Origin: Nitrospira sp. ND1
GTDB taxonomy: Bacteria > Nitrospirota > Nitrospiria > Nitrospirales > Nitrospiraceae
Assembly: GCF_900170025.1 (NCBI RefSeq)
Contig: NZ_FWEX01000006.1
Coordinates: 2,881,236 to 2,945,235, forward strand
DNA length: 64,000 nt
Direction: 5' to 3'
The notes beneath the pieces were generated by a model that searched no databases, was not told where the DNA came from, and worked only from the letters and a program-made list of their open reading frames with translations. A program made the translations under genes and the position numbers. Of the stretch, positions 25,522-34,691 are shown in pieces. The first letter of the stretch is position 1, and every line of letters starts with the position of its first letter.

Positions 25522-26793
25522 TTATGCCGGTAGATACTTGGTTTTCCACTCCAACAACGGCCGAACGACTCCCGGCCACCGACCGTGAAAGTCTCCTCGC
25601 GCCGAATCTCCGGTCCCGCTGTCATCCACACGAAATCCAATTGTTCGGGGCGCATGGGCGTGCATGCGAAAAGGATCTTCGGTCATCATCAGGGATGAGA
25701 CCGACATCATTCCTTCGGCAAGCCAGTTTCCTGGAATTCTGGCCGTGGAAGTATATCGACCGGTCGGGCGAGGGGTTCGCTGCCAGGCCTGGTCCCGGTC
25801 ATGGGCGATAAAAACAAGGACATCTTCCTCATTGTAGAGATTAAAGACCGGCACAAAGATATGCCCGGCTTTCACGACATCAAATTCCACTTCGAGATCA
25901 ATCGGTTTTCGAATGTCGAAGCGGTCCGTGATGATGCCGGACTCAGCCCGGACGCGTACGGCACGCAAGCGGACGACGTCATTGCCCGGAGCCTGGGTTG
26001 GATCCAGCCATTCGACGACCGGCTGGATGTGTCCGGCATGGAGGTAGTGATTCACCACTTCATGCGCCGGCCCTGCCTGCACGACCTCGCCCTTGTTCAG
26101 CAGAATCGCGCGGGAACACATCCGCGTGATGGCCGGCATGTCGTGGGAGACGAGGATCACCGTCCGCCCGTGCTGCCCCACATCTTCCATCTTCCCCATG
26201 CACTTCTTTTGAAACCGGACGTCCCCGACCGCTAACACCTCATCGACGATCAGAATGTCCGGATCCATATGGGCCAGCACGGAGAACCCTAACCGGACAT
26301 ACATGCCGCTGGAATAATGTTTCACCGGCGTGTCGATGAACTGCTCCACTTCGGCAAACGCCACGATCTCGTCGAACTTGCGGGCGATTTCCTGCCGCTT
26401 CATGCCGAGAATCGCGCCGCTCATGAAGACGTTATCGCGACCGGTCAGTTCCGGATGAAAGCCCGTGCCCACTTCCAAGAGGCCACAAAATCGGCCGTGG
26501 ATGAGCGCACGGCCTTTGGTGGGTTCCGTCACCCGCGAGAGGATCTTAAGGAGTGTGCTCTTGCCCGAGCCGTTGGTGCCGATGACTCCGAAGACTTCGC
26601 CTTTTTTGATTTCAAACGACACGTCGCGCAACGCCCATAGGGTGTCATGGGTCTGGGGGGATGCCGGCTGCCCACCGATGAGGCGGCGGAGCCCACGCGT
26701 CAAGGCTCCGGCCAGGGAGCCGTCTTGAGCATGCGTCGTCCCCAGGCGATAGCGCTTGGAGAGACCGGTAACGCTGACAGCGGTGTTGCTCAT
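25522..26793 (-). CDS. Wzt-like polysaccharide ABC exporter ATPase
   Basis: A 423-residue protein. The ATPase domain (about 1-245) has GVIGTNGSGKSTLLKILSR, the TagH/Wzt hallmarks LLEVGTGFHPELTGRDNVF and SSGMYVRLGFSVLAHMDPDI, and Walker B ILIVDEVLAVGD. Residues about 270-423 form the glycan-binding Wzt C-terminal beta domain (SLMMTEDPFRMHAHAP). It would power export of a lipid-linked polysaccharide and gate it by a terminal sugar modification. No Wzm permease is in the window. It ends a minus-strand cluster with an acyl carrier protein and FkbH-like enzyme. Confidence 0.9.
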   Translation of the reverse strand: MSNTAVSVTGLSKRYRLGTTHAQDGSLAGALTRGLRRLIGGQPASPQTHDTLWALRDVSFEIKKGEVFGVIGTNGSGKSTLLKILSRVTEPTKGRALIHGRFCGLLEVGTGFHPELTGRDNVFMSGAILGMKRQEIARKFDEIVAFAEVEQFIDTPVKHYSSGMYVRLGFSVLAHMDPDILIVDEVLAVGDVRFQKKCMGKMEDVGQHGRTVILVSHDMPAITRMCSRAILLNKGEVVQAGPAHEVVNHYLHAGHIQPVVEWLDPTQAPGNDVVRLRAVRVRAESGIITDRFDIRKPIDLEVEFDVVKAGHIFVPVFNLYNEEDVLVFIAHDRDQAWQRTPRPTGRYTSTARIPGNWLAEGMMSVSSLMMTEDPFRMHAHAPRTIGFRVDDSGTGDSARGDFHGRWPGVVRPLLEWKTKYLPA

Positions 26794-26858
26794 CTCAATC
26801 AGATCGGCGAAGGTTCCTGTTGCTTCGTTCGTTGATCGACCCGTGGCTGCGGTATGGG

Positions 26859-27095
26859 TTAGCTGGCTCCCTTGCCGATCAGGAATTGCTTGAGTTCGCC
26901 GATATTCTTCATTTCGGCCAACTCATTGCCCTTGAACCGAACTCCGAACGCCTGTTCGATGCCGAACATCAGATTGATATGGGCCACGGAGTCCCAGCCT
27001 TCGATATCGGGTGCCGTCATCTCATTGGTCAGCGCGAGGCTCTCATTGTCGAACACTTGGCGAAACACTTCTTCAAGTCGATCATGCAGCTCCAT
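26859..27095 (-). CDS. Acyl carrier protein
   Basis: A 78-residue carrier protein with the phosphopantetheine site Ser36 in GWDSVAHINLMFGIEQAF. The sequence resembles the stand-alone carriers that travel with FkbH-like proteins rather than the fatty acid synthesis AcpP, which would read DSLDTVE. It should carry the acyl or glyceryl intermediate made by the neighbouring enzymes. It lies between the Wzt-like ATPase and the dehydratase-reductase fusion, all on the minus strand. Confidence 0.9.
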   Translation of the reverse strand: MELHDRLEEVFRQVFDNESLALTNEMTAPDIEGWDSVAHINLMFGIEQAFGVRFKGNELAEMKNIGELKQFLIGKGAS

Positions 27096-27246
27096 TCATT
27101 CCCCCAACTCTCAGTGGTGTCGTCACATGTCCATCATCATGTCGTGGCCGGGAAGCCATCTTCCCGTCACCCCTGCTTCTGTAAAGCCGCTTTATGCAGC
27201 CGCGGCACGAGGTCAATCGGCTTCGTCGCACAATGGCCCCGGAGGT

Positions 27247-28818
27247 TCATTGCGAAGCCTCAGGATTTAGCTCAAACGTCTCGAGTATCTGTACGGTGGG
27301 TGATGAGTCGGGGCAAGTGATCCGTGTGACGATCGCAGCGGCGGCGCGTTCGACCTCCATTGCTCCCTGCCGTCCCACCGTGGTGTTGGTTTGATCCGTC
27401 AACAACTTCGGTGGTCTAACAATAAGCGTACGGACCTTCGGAGAGTGAACTGCGGCCCACTGCACCAGGCCCTCGATCGCACATTTCGCAGTGACATAGT
27501 GGGGCCATTCCGCAGGACGATCTTTCACAAACGCCGAAGAGACAAGCACGTTCCAGCCGGAGCGTTCGGACAAGTCGTTGAGAAACGTGGACATGGGCAT
27601 ACTGGCCAGCGAGACACTCTGCGTGAGGAAGTTCTGAAACTGCGCGAGCTTCTCAGGCACGAACGACAGCGGGCGAATGGGCGGCGATGCATTGCCTATC
27701 AGCAGATCAAGTCCGCCGTATCGCTCGACAATTCTCTGCCGTAACGTTCGGCACCATTCGATTTCCGACGCATCCCCCTGAGCCAATTCAATGAGGCTGG
27801 AAGTGTCTCCAAGGCTCGCTCGAATCTTTTCCGCCTCCGCCCTGCATTGATGGTAGTTCAGAAACACCGTGCAGCCCTGCGAAGCCAGCGCCTGAGTGAT
27901 TGCCGCACCGAGTCCACGGCTTCCACCGATGACTAACGCGACCTTCCCCTTCAGCCGGTCTGATCTCGGTATCAGATCGGTAAGCCGACGAAGGGAGGGC
28001 TGCGGAGAATCCTGTCGTACAAAAGCCCACATGTCGGCCGTCGCACAACGGGTGCCGGCTGCCGAGAGAGTGCCAGCACTGTGCAAGAGATCAAATCGTT
28101 CGTCGAAGTCTTGAACCGCCACATCATAGGAAAGCAGCGTATCCTGTGGTCCGTCTTCTGGATACAAGGTGAGTTCCAATCGCCAGAAGACGGCGCGCTT
28201 GCCGGGAAGCTGCATTCCGACGACAAAGCTGGCCCACAGCATCGCCGTGAGCTGTCTCGTTGTGGCGCCTTTTTCGGAGAGTCTCCATCGAGTGATCACC
28301 TGTACCAGTTCGCTGATTGCCGGCCCGTAGACGCCGGTCACACGGGTACCTGCCGGAAGGTCCTCCTTCTTCCGATCCTCTGCTTCCGTAAAACAGGCCG
28401 CTTCAGGAACGTGCATGTCCCATGACTTCTCACACCCAGGAACAAATGTGAACGTCGCCTTCAGCATCAGGCGCGTGGCGTCATAGAGTTTGACGCACGC
28501 CCGTTCTACCGAGGTTTCGAGCGCCTCCAGACGATAAGGCATGCCGACGACGAGCGGATTTCGAAACTCGACCGAGAGGCGTTGCAGGAGCCGATCCTGA
28601 CGGTCGGCGAGATGGCCGAGTGCCGCCAGCACGCCAAGCATGCCGAATACCACGGGCTCGCCGTAGGGTGTGGCTCGCGCATATTCTTCGGAGAGATGCA
28701 GGGGGTTTCTATCCCCGCTGGCTGCACTGAACTGGGCGAGATCCTGCGTCGTGAAACACACTGTGGTCACATGTGGCGTGGAGGGGGGAGCCCCGGACGG
28801 CGCTTCAGCAGGCGCCAT
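27247..28818 (-). CDS. Hotdog dehydratase-SDR reductase fusion
   Basis: A 523-residue fusion. Residues about 15-130 are a MaoC-like hotdog (FSAASGDRNPLHLSEEYA, with the Asp and His of R-hydratases), about 160-270 are a second hotdog-like unit (SYDVAVQDFDERFDLLHSAG), and 290-523 are a short-chain reductase with GGSRGLG (298-304), Ser427/428 and the catalytic Tyr441-x3-Lys445. It could hydrate/dehydrate and reduce an acyl group on the adjacent carrier protein. The start overlaps the FkbH-like gene by 14 bases. The order of reactions is inference. Confidence 0.82.
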   Translation of the reverse strand: MAPAEAPSGAPPSTPHVTTVCFTTQDLAQFSAASGDRNPLHLSEEYARATPYGEPVVFGMLGVLAALGHLADRQDRLLQRLSVEFRNPLVVGMPYRLEALETSVERACVKLYDATRLMLKATFTFVPGCEKSWDMHVPEAACFTEAEDRKKEDLPAGTRVTGVYGPAISELVQVITRWRLSEKGATTRQLTAMLWASFVVGMQLPGKRAVFWRLELTLYPEDGPQDTLLSYDVAVQDFDERFDLLHSAGTLSAAGTRCATADMWAFVRQDSPQPSLRRLTDLIPRSDRLKGKVALVIGGSRGLGAAITQALASQGCTVFLNYHQCRAEAEKIRASLGDTSSLIELAQGDASEIEWCRTLRQRIVERYGGLDLLIGNASPPIRPLSFVPEKLAQFQNFLTQSVSLASMPMSTFLNDLSERSGWNVLVSSAFVKDRPAEWPHYVTAKCAIEGLVQWAAVHSPKVRTLIVRPPKLLTDQTNTTVGRQGAMEVERAAAAIVTRITCPDSSPTVQILETFELNPEASQ

Positions 28819-30802
28819 CCGCGAGCTCCCAGGAGTCGACAGGTTTCACGAACGTATTGGCAATCAGGCCTTTGGCCGCCAGGTCATAGGTCCAGACTTC
28901 GAATCCTTCATGGTTCCCGACTCGCTCGAAGCCATGCTTGGCATAAGCGTCCGCCGCCATCGCATTCTTTTGCGTTGGAATGTAGGTGCCTCGAAGCGAG
29001 GTGCATCCAAGCTGCGCGGCGCGCCGACAGAGCTGTTCCAGCATCGTCGTCTCCACGGTCCGGCCGATGACCCGGCAGCTCATGAGCCACGTGTCGATAT
29101 CGAGGATATCTCCCTGTTGTCGCGCGATCATCACGCTGACCAGTCCATGGTCGGTGTAGCGATCACGCAACCGCAGCGCCAAATGGACATAACTCGAGTC
29201 CAGGACGAAGGCTTTCAGTTGCGCCATGCCGTGACGTCGAGTGGTGAGATTGAATTGGTTGGTTTTGCCGATGAGTTGGGCAATGCGCGGCAACTGTGAT
29301 GCATCGAACGGCACCACGATGGCCTGCATCCGAAGGCTGCGGTAAAAATCTTCAATGGAACCGGCAGCCGCTTCCAACTCCATGATCTGCGCTCTGGCCC
29401 GATATTGGTCGGTCCGCTCCGTGTCTTCGGCGGTCAATGAGCTCGTCTCGAGCAGGAGATAGTCCGACAGAGTTCTGAGGTAATAGGAGGGGTCTTCCGG
29501 CAGCGGGATGACATCGACTTCGGGTAAGAACTTGCGCACAATCTCGCGCTCGACAGGGTTATCATCGACGAAGACCAACGCATCCAAACCGATTTGCAGC
29601 GTCTTGGCGATGGTGCGGATGTTGTCGGGCTTGGACTCCCAATTGGCAAGGAAGAGGGCGATGTCCTGCAGCTTCAGTCGCATCTCCGGATGTTTTTCGA
29701 AGGGTTGTATGGCATCGGCGTGGTTATTCTTCGAGCAGACCGTCAGGATCACGCCTTTGCGTTTGAGCTTCAGCAGATACTCCTGAAACGCCACAAACGC
29801 CTCGCCGTCCGGCCCTTGCCCTAACTTGATGCCCGCCAATCCGTCTTCCGCAATGACACCGCCCCATAACGTATTGTCCAAATCCAGCACCAGACATTTA
29901 CGGCTGAGCCCGAGATCCGCAGCAATCACAGCCGCCGTATGTCTTCCGAGCAGAGGCAGGGCCTCCAGTGCGACTGCTTGTTTCGACATATTCCAATAGC
30001 GCGGATCGCACCATCGCTGCTTTCCAATGAGCGCCGAAAGACGCTCGCAATCTACCAGGGAGACGGCGTTCGCAGCCGCTTCACCCAGCCTCGTATTGAC
30101 GGCCTGCGTCATCATGTATCGAGAGCCGGAAAGCCTGGTGGTCAGATGGCCTGTGGGGATCTCGCAGGGCAATGCAAAGTTATGTTGAACGATTCGGGCG
30201 CGGGAGTGTTCAGTCACCATCTGCCAGAGGCCGGTCCAGCGACTCACTTCTTTGCGAACGTCTTCTTCAGGGCGCTGGCTGTATTCAGGAAGATGGAGGT
30301 CACCCTCGTGAACCGCAAGGACGACGATATTCGGGTTAAACGCATAGAGCCCGCTCTTGTGGTCGAGAATGTCCTGCTGGTATTGCCCGTATCGGCTTTC
30401 ATACAGGTCGATGTGGATGCCGAGTTTCCCCGCCGCAAGGCACAACATCGGGCACAGTTGGGTTGTGGTATAGCTCCCGAGGAGCGCGACTTTGACCGAC
30501 CTGACCGCCGGTCGCCGGGCTTTCTGTGCATTGCGTTGAAACAATGCCCAGCCTGCTTGCCAGGACGTAAAGTCATCGCCTGCATCGACGATGGAAAGAG
30601 CCCATCGACAGGCCTCCGCATAGTTCGCCATCTGCTCGTAACATCGCGCAAGTTTGAGGCACAGCGCAGCCGATGGGGGAGCCGCCACGCCCTCCAGATA
30701 GGCCTCGATCGCCTGTTCGACCTGACCCTTCTTGCGGAAGGCGTCGCCACGTGTCTCAGGCGTGAGAGATGAAGCGGCGCATTGTGCCCGGGCAATATTC
30801 AT
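28805..30802 (-). CDS. FkbH-like HAD-superfamily enzyme
   Basis: A 665-residue protein. After a TPR-like start (about 18-75) and an SGNH-like region (about 105-290), the HAD domain has the nucleophile motif LDLDNTLWGG (Asp307 and Asp309) and FVDDNPVEREIVR. The C-terminus (about 500-650) is a GNAT-like domain. FkbH homologues dephosphorylate 1,3-bisphosphoglycerate and load glyceryl onto an acyl carrier protein, for glyceryl or hydroxymalonyl units of natural products. An ACP and acyl-processing genes follow, which fits. The product is unknown, but attachment to an exported glycan is plausible given the Wzt gene. Confidence 0.87.
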   Translation of the reverse strand: MNIARAQCAASSLTPETRGDAFRKKGQVEQAIEAYLEGVAAPPSAALCLKLARCYEQMANYAEACRWALSIVDAGDDFTSWQAGWALFQRNAQKARRPAVRSVKVALLGSYTTTQLCPMLCLAAGKLGIHIDLYESRYGQYQQDILDHKSGLYAFNPNIVVLAVHEGDLHLPEYSQRPEEDVRKEVSRWTGLWQMVTEHSRARIVQHNFALPCEIPTGHLTTRLSGSRYMMTQAVNTRLGEAAANAVSLVDCERLSALIGKQRWCDPRYWNMSKQAVALEALPLLGRHTAAVIAADLGLSRKCLVLDLDNTLWGGVIAEDGLAGIKLGQGPDGEAFVAFQEYLLKLKRKGVILTVCSKNNHADAIQPFEKHPEMRLKLQDIALFLANWESKPDNIRTIAKTLQIGLDALVFVDDNPVEREIVRKFLPEVDVIPLPEDPSYYLRTLSDYLLLETSSLTAEDTERTDQYRARAQIMELEAAAGSIEDFYRSLRMQAIVVPFDASQLPRIAQLIGKTNQFNLTTRRHGMAQLKAFVLDSSYVHLALRLRDRYTDHGLVSVMIARQQGDILDIDTWLMSCRVIGRTVETTMLEQLCRRAAQLGCTSLRGTYIPTQKNAMAADAYAKHGFERVGNHEGFEVWTYDLAAKGLIANTFVKPVDSWELADGAC

Positions 30803-30926
30803 GAGGGACGGCCTGTCATTTCTATAAGCAGTACACTCACCGGATAAGAGGCGTCTGTGGTTGAGTCGATCCCTGGACGGTGAATAGCGCTAGGTTCCTT
30901 CGGAGCCATTCTCCGGCCGTAGGTCG

Positions 30927-31547
30927 TTAGTTCTTGCGAGCTGCCTGATGAGCGGTCGGCAACTGTATGACCCGAGGCGCCTCGGCAAACACTCTTGCGC
31001 CGGCCGGAACATCCGACATCACCACCGCATTCGGGCCGATGACCGCATCGTCGCCGATTTTGACTCCGGCAAAGATCACCGCGCCGGGGCCCACTTCCAC
31101 TCGTTGTCCAAGTTTCGGACCCTTGTGCAACGTCTTTTGCCCGCCATATCCCGCCCCGATTGTGGCGCCGTGGCGAATCAGGCAGTCATCTCCAATCTCT
31201 GATTTCCAATGAAAGACGATCCCATGTTGGTGGACAAGCCAGAGTCTCCGGCCGATTGTGACCGTCAATGGAATTTCAATCCCGTAATGATTGCGCACAT
31301 AGCGATACAGCACACGGTACACGGCGAGCAGGCCGGACTTGACAACGCCGCTGCGCCGGTTCGCGAGCCAGGTGCCGAGGCGATGCACGGCGATCGCTCG
31401 AAAGCCAGGCATCGTCCAGTCGCGGCTGTTCACGGTCCAGTCTTCAATGACCTGGTTTCGTAGTTCCTGTATGCCTCGATAGAGCCTGACGAGTGTCCCC
31501 AGCATCGGCACCTCGGTCACGTGTATGAGGATGGATCGAACGCTCAT
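30927..31547 (-). CDS. Hexapeptide-repeat acetyltransferase, CysE-like
   Basis: A 206-residue acyltransferase with a helical N-terminal region and a left-handed beta-helix C-terminal half. Landmarks are IGDDCLIRHGATIGAGYGG, KLGQRVEVGPGAVIFAGVKI and VIGPNAVVMSDVPAGARVF. It resembles serine O-acetyltransferases and the sugar acetyltransferases of capsule clusters. Being the first gene of the FkbH/ACP/Wzt cluster, with a 124-base gap before the FkbH gene, it most likely acts on a sugar. The catalytic His is not assigned. Confidence 0.8.
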   Translation of the reverse strand: MSVRSILIHVTEVPMLGTLVRLYRGIQELRNQVIEDWTVNSRDWTMPGFRAIAVHRLGTWLANRRSGVVKSGLLAVYRVLYRYVRNHYGIEIPLTVTIGRRLWLVHQHGIVFHWKSEIGDDCLIRHGATIGAGYGGQKTLHKGPKLGQRVEVGPGAVIFAGVKIGDDAVIGPNAVVMSDVPAGARVFAEAPRVIQLPTAHQAARKN

Positions 31548-32250
31548 GTGGTGCTGTCTTGTCGCTGAGTCTTCGCAGGTGAGGAGTCCAACGAGATCTG
31601 AGCAACCGGCGAAGTGGCTGGGGCTCCAACCGCATGAGCCATGATCGGTGGGGCTTCGCGAGTTGTGGAGAATTTCCTGAGCAGGGCGCTAGGCGTCATG
31701 ATCCGGTAGCTGTGCTAGCGAGTGGGCGCGGGCGGAGTCGCTCGGCATAGTTCCATTCGGCAAGAGCCTGGCTTCAGGCCTAATACTCCGTGTTGAAGAC
31801 ATGGACGTATCTTAGCATATGTCCAGTATTACTGGACAAGATAAAATCCGCGGTGCGGGCAAGGAATGTGATGTTTTTTGGTGTGCGATTGTTTTGCGGT
31901 CGGTTTCTGTGCCCGCTGTGAGCTTTGTGTCAGATTCAGTCGTCGTTCTTTTATGCCTGGTTGTCGATTGTGATGTGACAGTCAATCCTGGTCACAACGG
32001 CAGACCCGCACCTTAGTAGGCCTATTTCATGGCTTGTATGGTGGGGGGAGCCATGGTACTATCCCGCGTCTCCCGCTGGGGCCTGGTGAGAGATGCGTTG
32101 AAATAGTTCAGGCCTGACTCGATGTTGCCTTGCCCGGGAATCTAATCGAAAGCCAGACCCAAGTCGCCCCGTTGTCCAGCGTCTTCGGCCCGTCCTTTCC
32201 CTTTCTTTCCTTCGTTCAAGACAATGTCACTACCCAAGAGGAGGACCCAC
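31548..32250. other. Long intergenic region before the RRM gene
   Basis: About 700 bases without a convincing gene. The only long open frame (31819-32016, 65 residues) has no ribosome site and no family likeness. The stretch is AT-richer than its surroundings near 31800-31990 and holds the palindrome listed separately. It probably carries promoters of the minus-strand acyl/glycan cluster and of the RRM gene. Confidence 0.5.
31820..31838. promoter_or_regulatory. Perfect 7-bp inverted repeat, possible operator
   Basis: TGTCCAG, a five-base TATTA spacer and CTGGACA. The symmetry is exact. It lies in an AT-richer pocket of the long intergenic region, upstream of the minus-strand acetyltransferase cluster. 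A protein-binding site is plausible but the protein is unknown. Confidence 0.4.
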
Positions 32251-32577
32251 ATGGGTTCTAAAATTTATGTTGGCGGGTTGCCCTATTCGGCAACCGAACA
32301 GCAGTTAAGCGATTTGTTCGCGGTGCACGGGGCGGTTGAATCGGCCCGTATCATCACGGACAAGTTTACCGGCCAATCGAGAGGTTTCGGATTCGTCGAA
32401 ATGGCCTCTTCAGACGAGGCGCAGAAGGCGATTTCGGCTCTCAATGGGACGGACATGGGTGGCCGGACATTGACGGTCAATGAAGCGCGTCCTCAGGAGC
32501 CCCGATCTGGCGGTGGCCCTGGGCGGAGCGGCGGCGGGGGATTCAACGATCGCGGGGGCAAGCGCGATCGCTGGTAA
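32251..32577 (+). CDS. RNA-binding protein with one RRM domain
   Basis: A 108-residue protein with a single RNA recognition motif: RNP2 IYVGGLPY (about 4-11) and RNP1 RGFGFVEM (about 45-52). A Gly-rich basic tail follows (RSGGGPGRSGGGGFNDRGGK). These small bacterial RRM proteins resemble cyanobacterial cold-induced Rbp proteins and are thought to chaperone or stabilise RNA. The start is ATG 32251, after GAGGA; the frame extends upstream to 32224 without a better site. A terminator follows, so it is a stand-alone gene. Confidence 0.93.
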   Translation: MGSKIYVGGLPYSATEQQLSDLFAVHGAVESARIITDKFTGQSRGFGFVEMASSDEAQKAISALNGTDMGGRTLTVNEARPQEPRSGGGPGRSGGGGFNDRGGKRDRW

Positions 32578-32600
32578 CGCCTAATTTCGTATCAGCTTGT

Positions 32601-32635
32601 GGGGCAGTCATCTTTGTGGTGGCTGCCCCTTTTTT
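32601..32635 (+). terminator. Rho-independent terminator after the RRM gene
   Basis: GGGGCAGTCA pairs with TGGCTGCCCC (ten pairs including one G-T) around a nine-base loop, followed by TTTTTT at 32630-32635. It lies 24 bases after the stop codon. Confidence 0.85.
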
Positions 32636-32668
32636 GTGCCTGGAGGCAGATGGTGATGCGGTGGCTGC

Positions 32669-33421
32669 TCAGTGCGGGGGATGACCGCTCGGAAGGGGTG
32701 CATCGAGGAGTCGAAGGACCAGGTCGTCGAAATAGGTCACCGCATCGGCTTTCGTCCAGAGCCCAATCCGTCCGTTGGAAAACGTCTGGTCGCACACGCG
32801 AAAGAGCACGGCATCGTCATAGATGGCTTTGAGCTCGCAGCCACGTTGTACGATGCGCAATTTGTGCCACCCGTTTGCGGGGAGCGGGCGGTCGAGCTGC
32901 TTGACGATTTGCTGGACCCCCTTCACGACGCGATAGAGCCTGACCTTCTGTTCAACCAAGCTGGCCCTCAGGAGGTAGTAATTGCGGTCATCCGTGGCAT
33001 GCCATACAAGTCCGCCGCCGAAATCGGCTTTTCCTGCCACGGCCAAATAGGAGACCTCGACATCAATGTTGCCGCTGTCGGTCCCCTCCATGAGCAGCAG
33101 CTTGTGCGCCTGATCTGTTCCTTTCGGTTGCAGTTGAGCGAGTACTTGGGAGGGGCTCTTCGCGCGGTCGGTGATGAGAATTTTCCACTCGCCGGCCGGG
33201 CGGCCGTCGAAGAGCGTGCCGATCACGAACGAACTGGGGAGCGTTCCCGGAGCGATGGAGTCAAAATCCCATTGCCTGGTGTGGGATGTCTCCGGATCTT
33301 CCTGCTCTGCCGGAAAGGATTGGCCGGGCCACAGAGGTATCCCGCACAGGACGGCCAGGATCCAGCCTCTCACGTGCGTGAATCTGCCGATGGTGGGCCC
33401 AGTGAAATGGTTGTGCATCAA
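32669..33421 (-). CDS. Secreted concanavalin-like (DUF1080-type) protein
   Basis: A 250-residue protein with an N-terminal export signal (about 15-40, ending FPAEQ). The body folds like the lectin/glucanase sandwich of DUF1080 proteins: WDFDSIAPGTLPSSFVIGTL, DFGGGLVWHATDDRNYYLLR, GWHKLRIVQRGCELKAIYDD and GRIGLWTKADAVTYFDDLVL. Sugar binding or hydrolysis is possible, but I cannot name catalytic residues. It stands alone, convergent with the RRM gene. Confidence 0.75.
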   Translation of the reverse strand: MMHNHFTGPTIGRFTHVRGWILAVLCGIPLWPGQSFPAEQEDPETSHTRQWDFDSIAPGTLPSSFVIGTLFDGRPAGEWKILITDRAKSPSQVLAQLQPKGTDQAHKLLLMEGTDSGNIDVEVSYLAVAGKADFGGGLVWHATDDRNYYLLRASLVEQKVRLYRVVKGVQQIVKQLDRPLPANGWHKLRIVQRGCELKAIYDDAVLFRVCDQTFSNGRIGLWTKADAVTYFDDLVLRLLDAPLPSGHPPH

Positions 33422-33565
33422 AGTTTCCCGTCAGGACGGAAGCGTTGAGGACTGTACACCAAATGAGGTGGGATCGGCGAGAGGAGAGTGAGACCATTCA
33501 GTCGGATCGGCGATGACTCCCGGATTCGGATTCCGGCCTCGCTGGACCGGCCAGCGAGGCGCCGG

Positions 33566-34462
33566 TTACGGCATCTCCAGTTCACGGAGTTTGGCTTCGG
33601 CCTGTTCCAGCCACCGACGATTGGCGGGCGTATCGAGTTCAAGGCGAAGGTACTGTCTCAATTCCTGAGCCGCTTCCATCCGCTGTCCCATGCCTGCCAG
33701 GGCATTGCCGAGGTTGAGACGGATCTTCGCATCGTTGGGCCTCAGGTGCAGCGCGGTGCGGAACTCGCTGACGGCCGCTTCCGGCTGGCGTTTTTCCATC
33801 AGTCCCAGCCCTAAATTAAAGTGCGCGTTCACGTCGTTCGGTTGAAGGCTCGCAGCGGTGCGATACTCGGCGATGGCTCCATCGAGATCACCCATGGCTT
33901 TGAGCGTCACGCCGAGATTGTTGTGCGCGTTCACATCGCTGGGGTTATGGCGCAAGACCGTTCGAAACTCCGCAATGGCGCCTTCTAAGTTTCCCATTTC
34001 CTTGAGCGCGACTCCCAGATCATTGTGGGTTTTGGGGTCGTCGGGTTTGAGGCGCAGGGCTTCTTTGAATTCAACCATCGCTGCGTCGTTCCGCCCGACA
34101 TCGAGCAGGGTATTAGCCAGGTTAAGGTGGGCGGCGAAGTAGTTGGGCTGGAGTCGGAGCGCATGTTTGAATTCATCGATGGCTTGCCCCAGGTCGCCCT
34201 TGAAGACAAAGGCCACGCCGAGATCGTTGTGGCGCATCGCTTCCGCGTCTGTGTCTACCGGTTGCGTGATTTTATCGGTAGTCGAAAGAATCTGTTCTTC
34301 TGCCAGCCCCGGCTTGTCGTCCATCCCGGGTTTGGAGACCGGCTTGTCGAGGGGCGCAGCCGACGTATACGTCGGGAAGAACGTCGTGAGCCCGAGTACC
34401 CACAGTATGAGGGCAGGAGAAACCCGGCGTGCCGGGGAATGGCCGCGGACACCGTCTTGCAT
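33566..34462 (-). CDS. Secreted TPR protein
   Basis: A 298-residue protein starting at ATG 34462, six bases after GGAAGGAG; the longer frame to 34675 has no ribosome site. The signal peptide ends near TSAAPL (about 35). Residues about 75-290 hold six TPR units in tandem, such as AIDEFKHALRLQPNYFAAHL, AMVEFKEALRLKPDDPKTHN and AVSEFRTALHLRPNDAKIRL. TPR scaffolds bind partner proteins; the partner is unknown. It lies just downstream of the efflux operon, with 229 bases between them. Confidence 0.85.
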   Translation of the reverse strand: MQDGVRGHSPARRVSPALILWVLGLTTFFPTYTSAAPLDKPVSKPGMDDKPGLAEEQILSTTDKITQPVDTDAEAMRHNDLGVAFVFKGDLGQAIDEFKHALRLQPNYFAAHLNLANTLLDVGRNDAAMVEFKEALRLKPDDPKTHNDLGVALKEMGNLEGAIAEFRTVLRHNPSDVNAHNNLGVTLKAMGDLDGAIAEYRTAASLQPNDVNAHFNLGLGLMEKRQPEAAVSEFRTALHLRPNDAKIRLNLGNALAGMGQRMEAAQELRQYLRLELDTPANRRWLEQAEAKLRELEMP

Positions 34463-34691
34463 GAAAGGCTCCTTCCGAGAAGTCGTACGAAGAATCTGAC
34501 GAGAGCGCGCGACCGGTGCCTGGTCCGCAACTCTATTGAAGGATTCGGATTGCATTCCGTCAAATAGCCCTATCCGCGCGAAAAATTCAAGTTGAAAGTC
34601 CCTGCTGTGGTGACGATGCGAGTGTGAGGCAGCCGGCAATGCGATTGCTGACTGCGCCGGAGGAAGGACTAACACTGGCCGTGTGGATTAC

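Noticed and set aside
31819..32016. 65-residue open frame in the long intergenic region
   Set aside because: No ribosome site, Cys/Val-rich random look, and the palindrome at 31820 overlaps its start.
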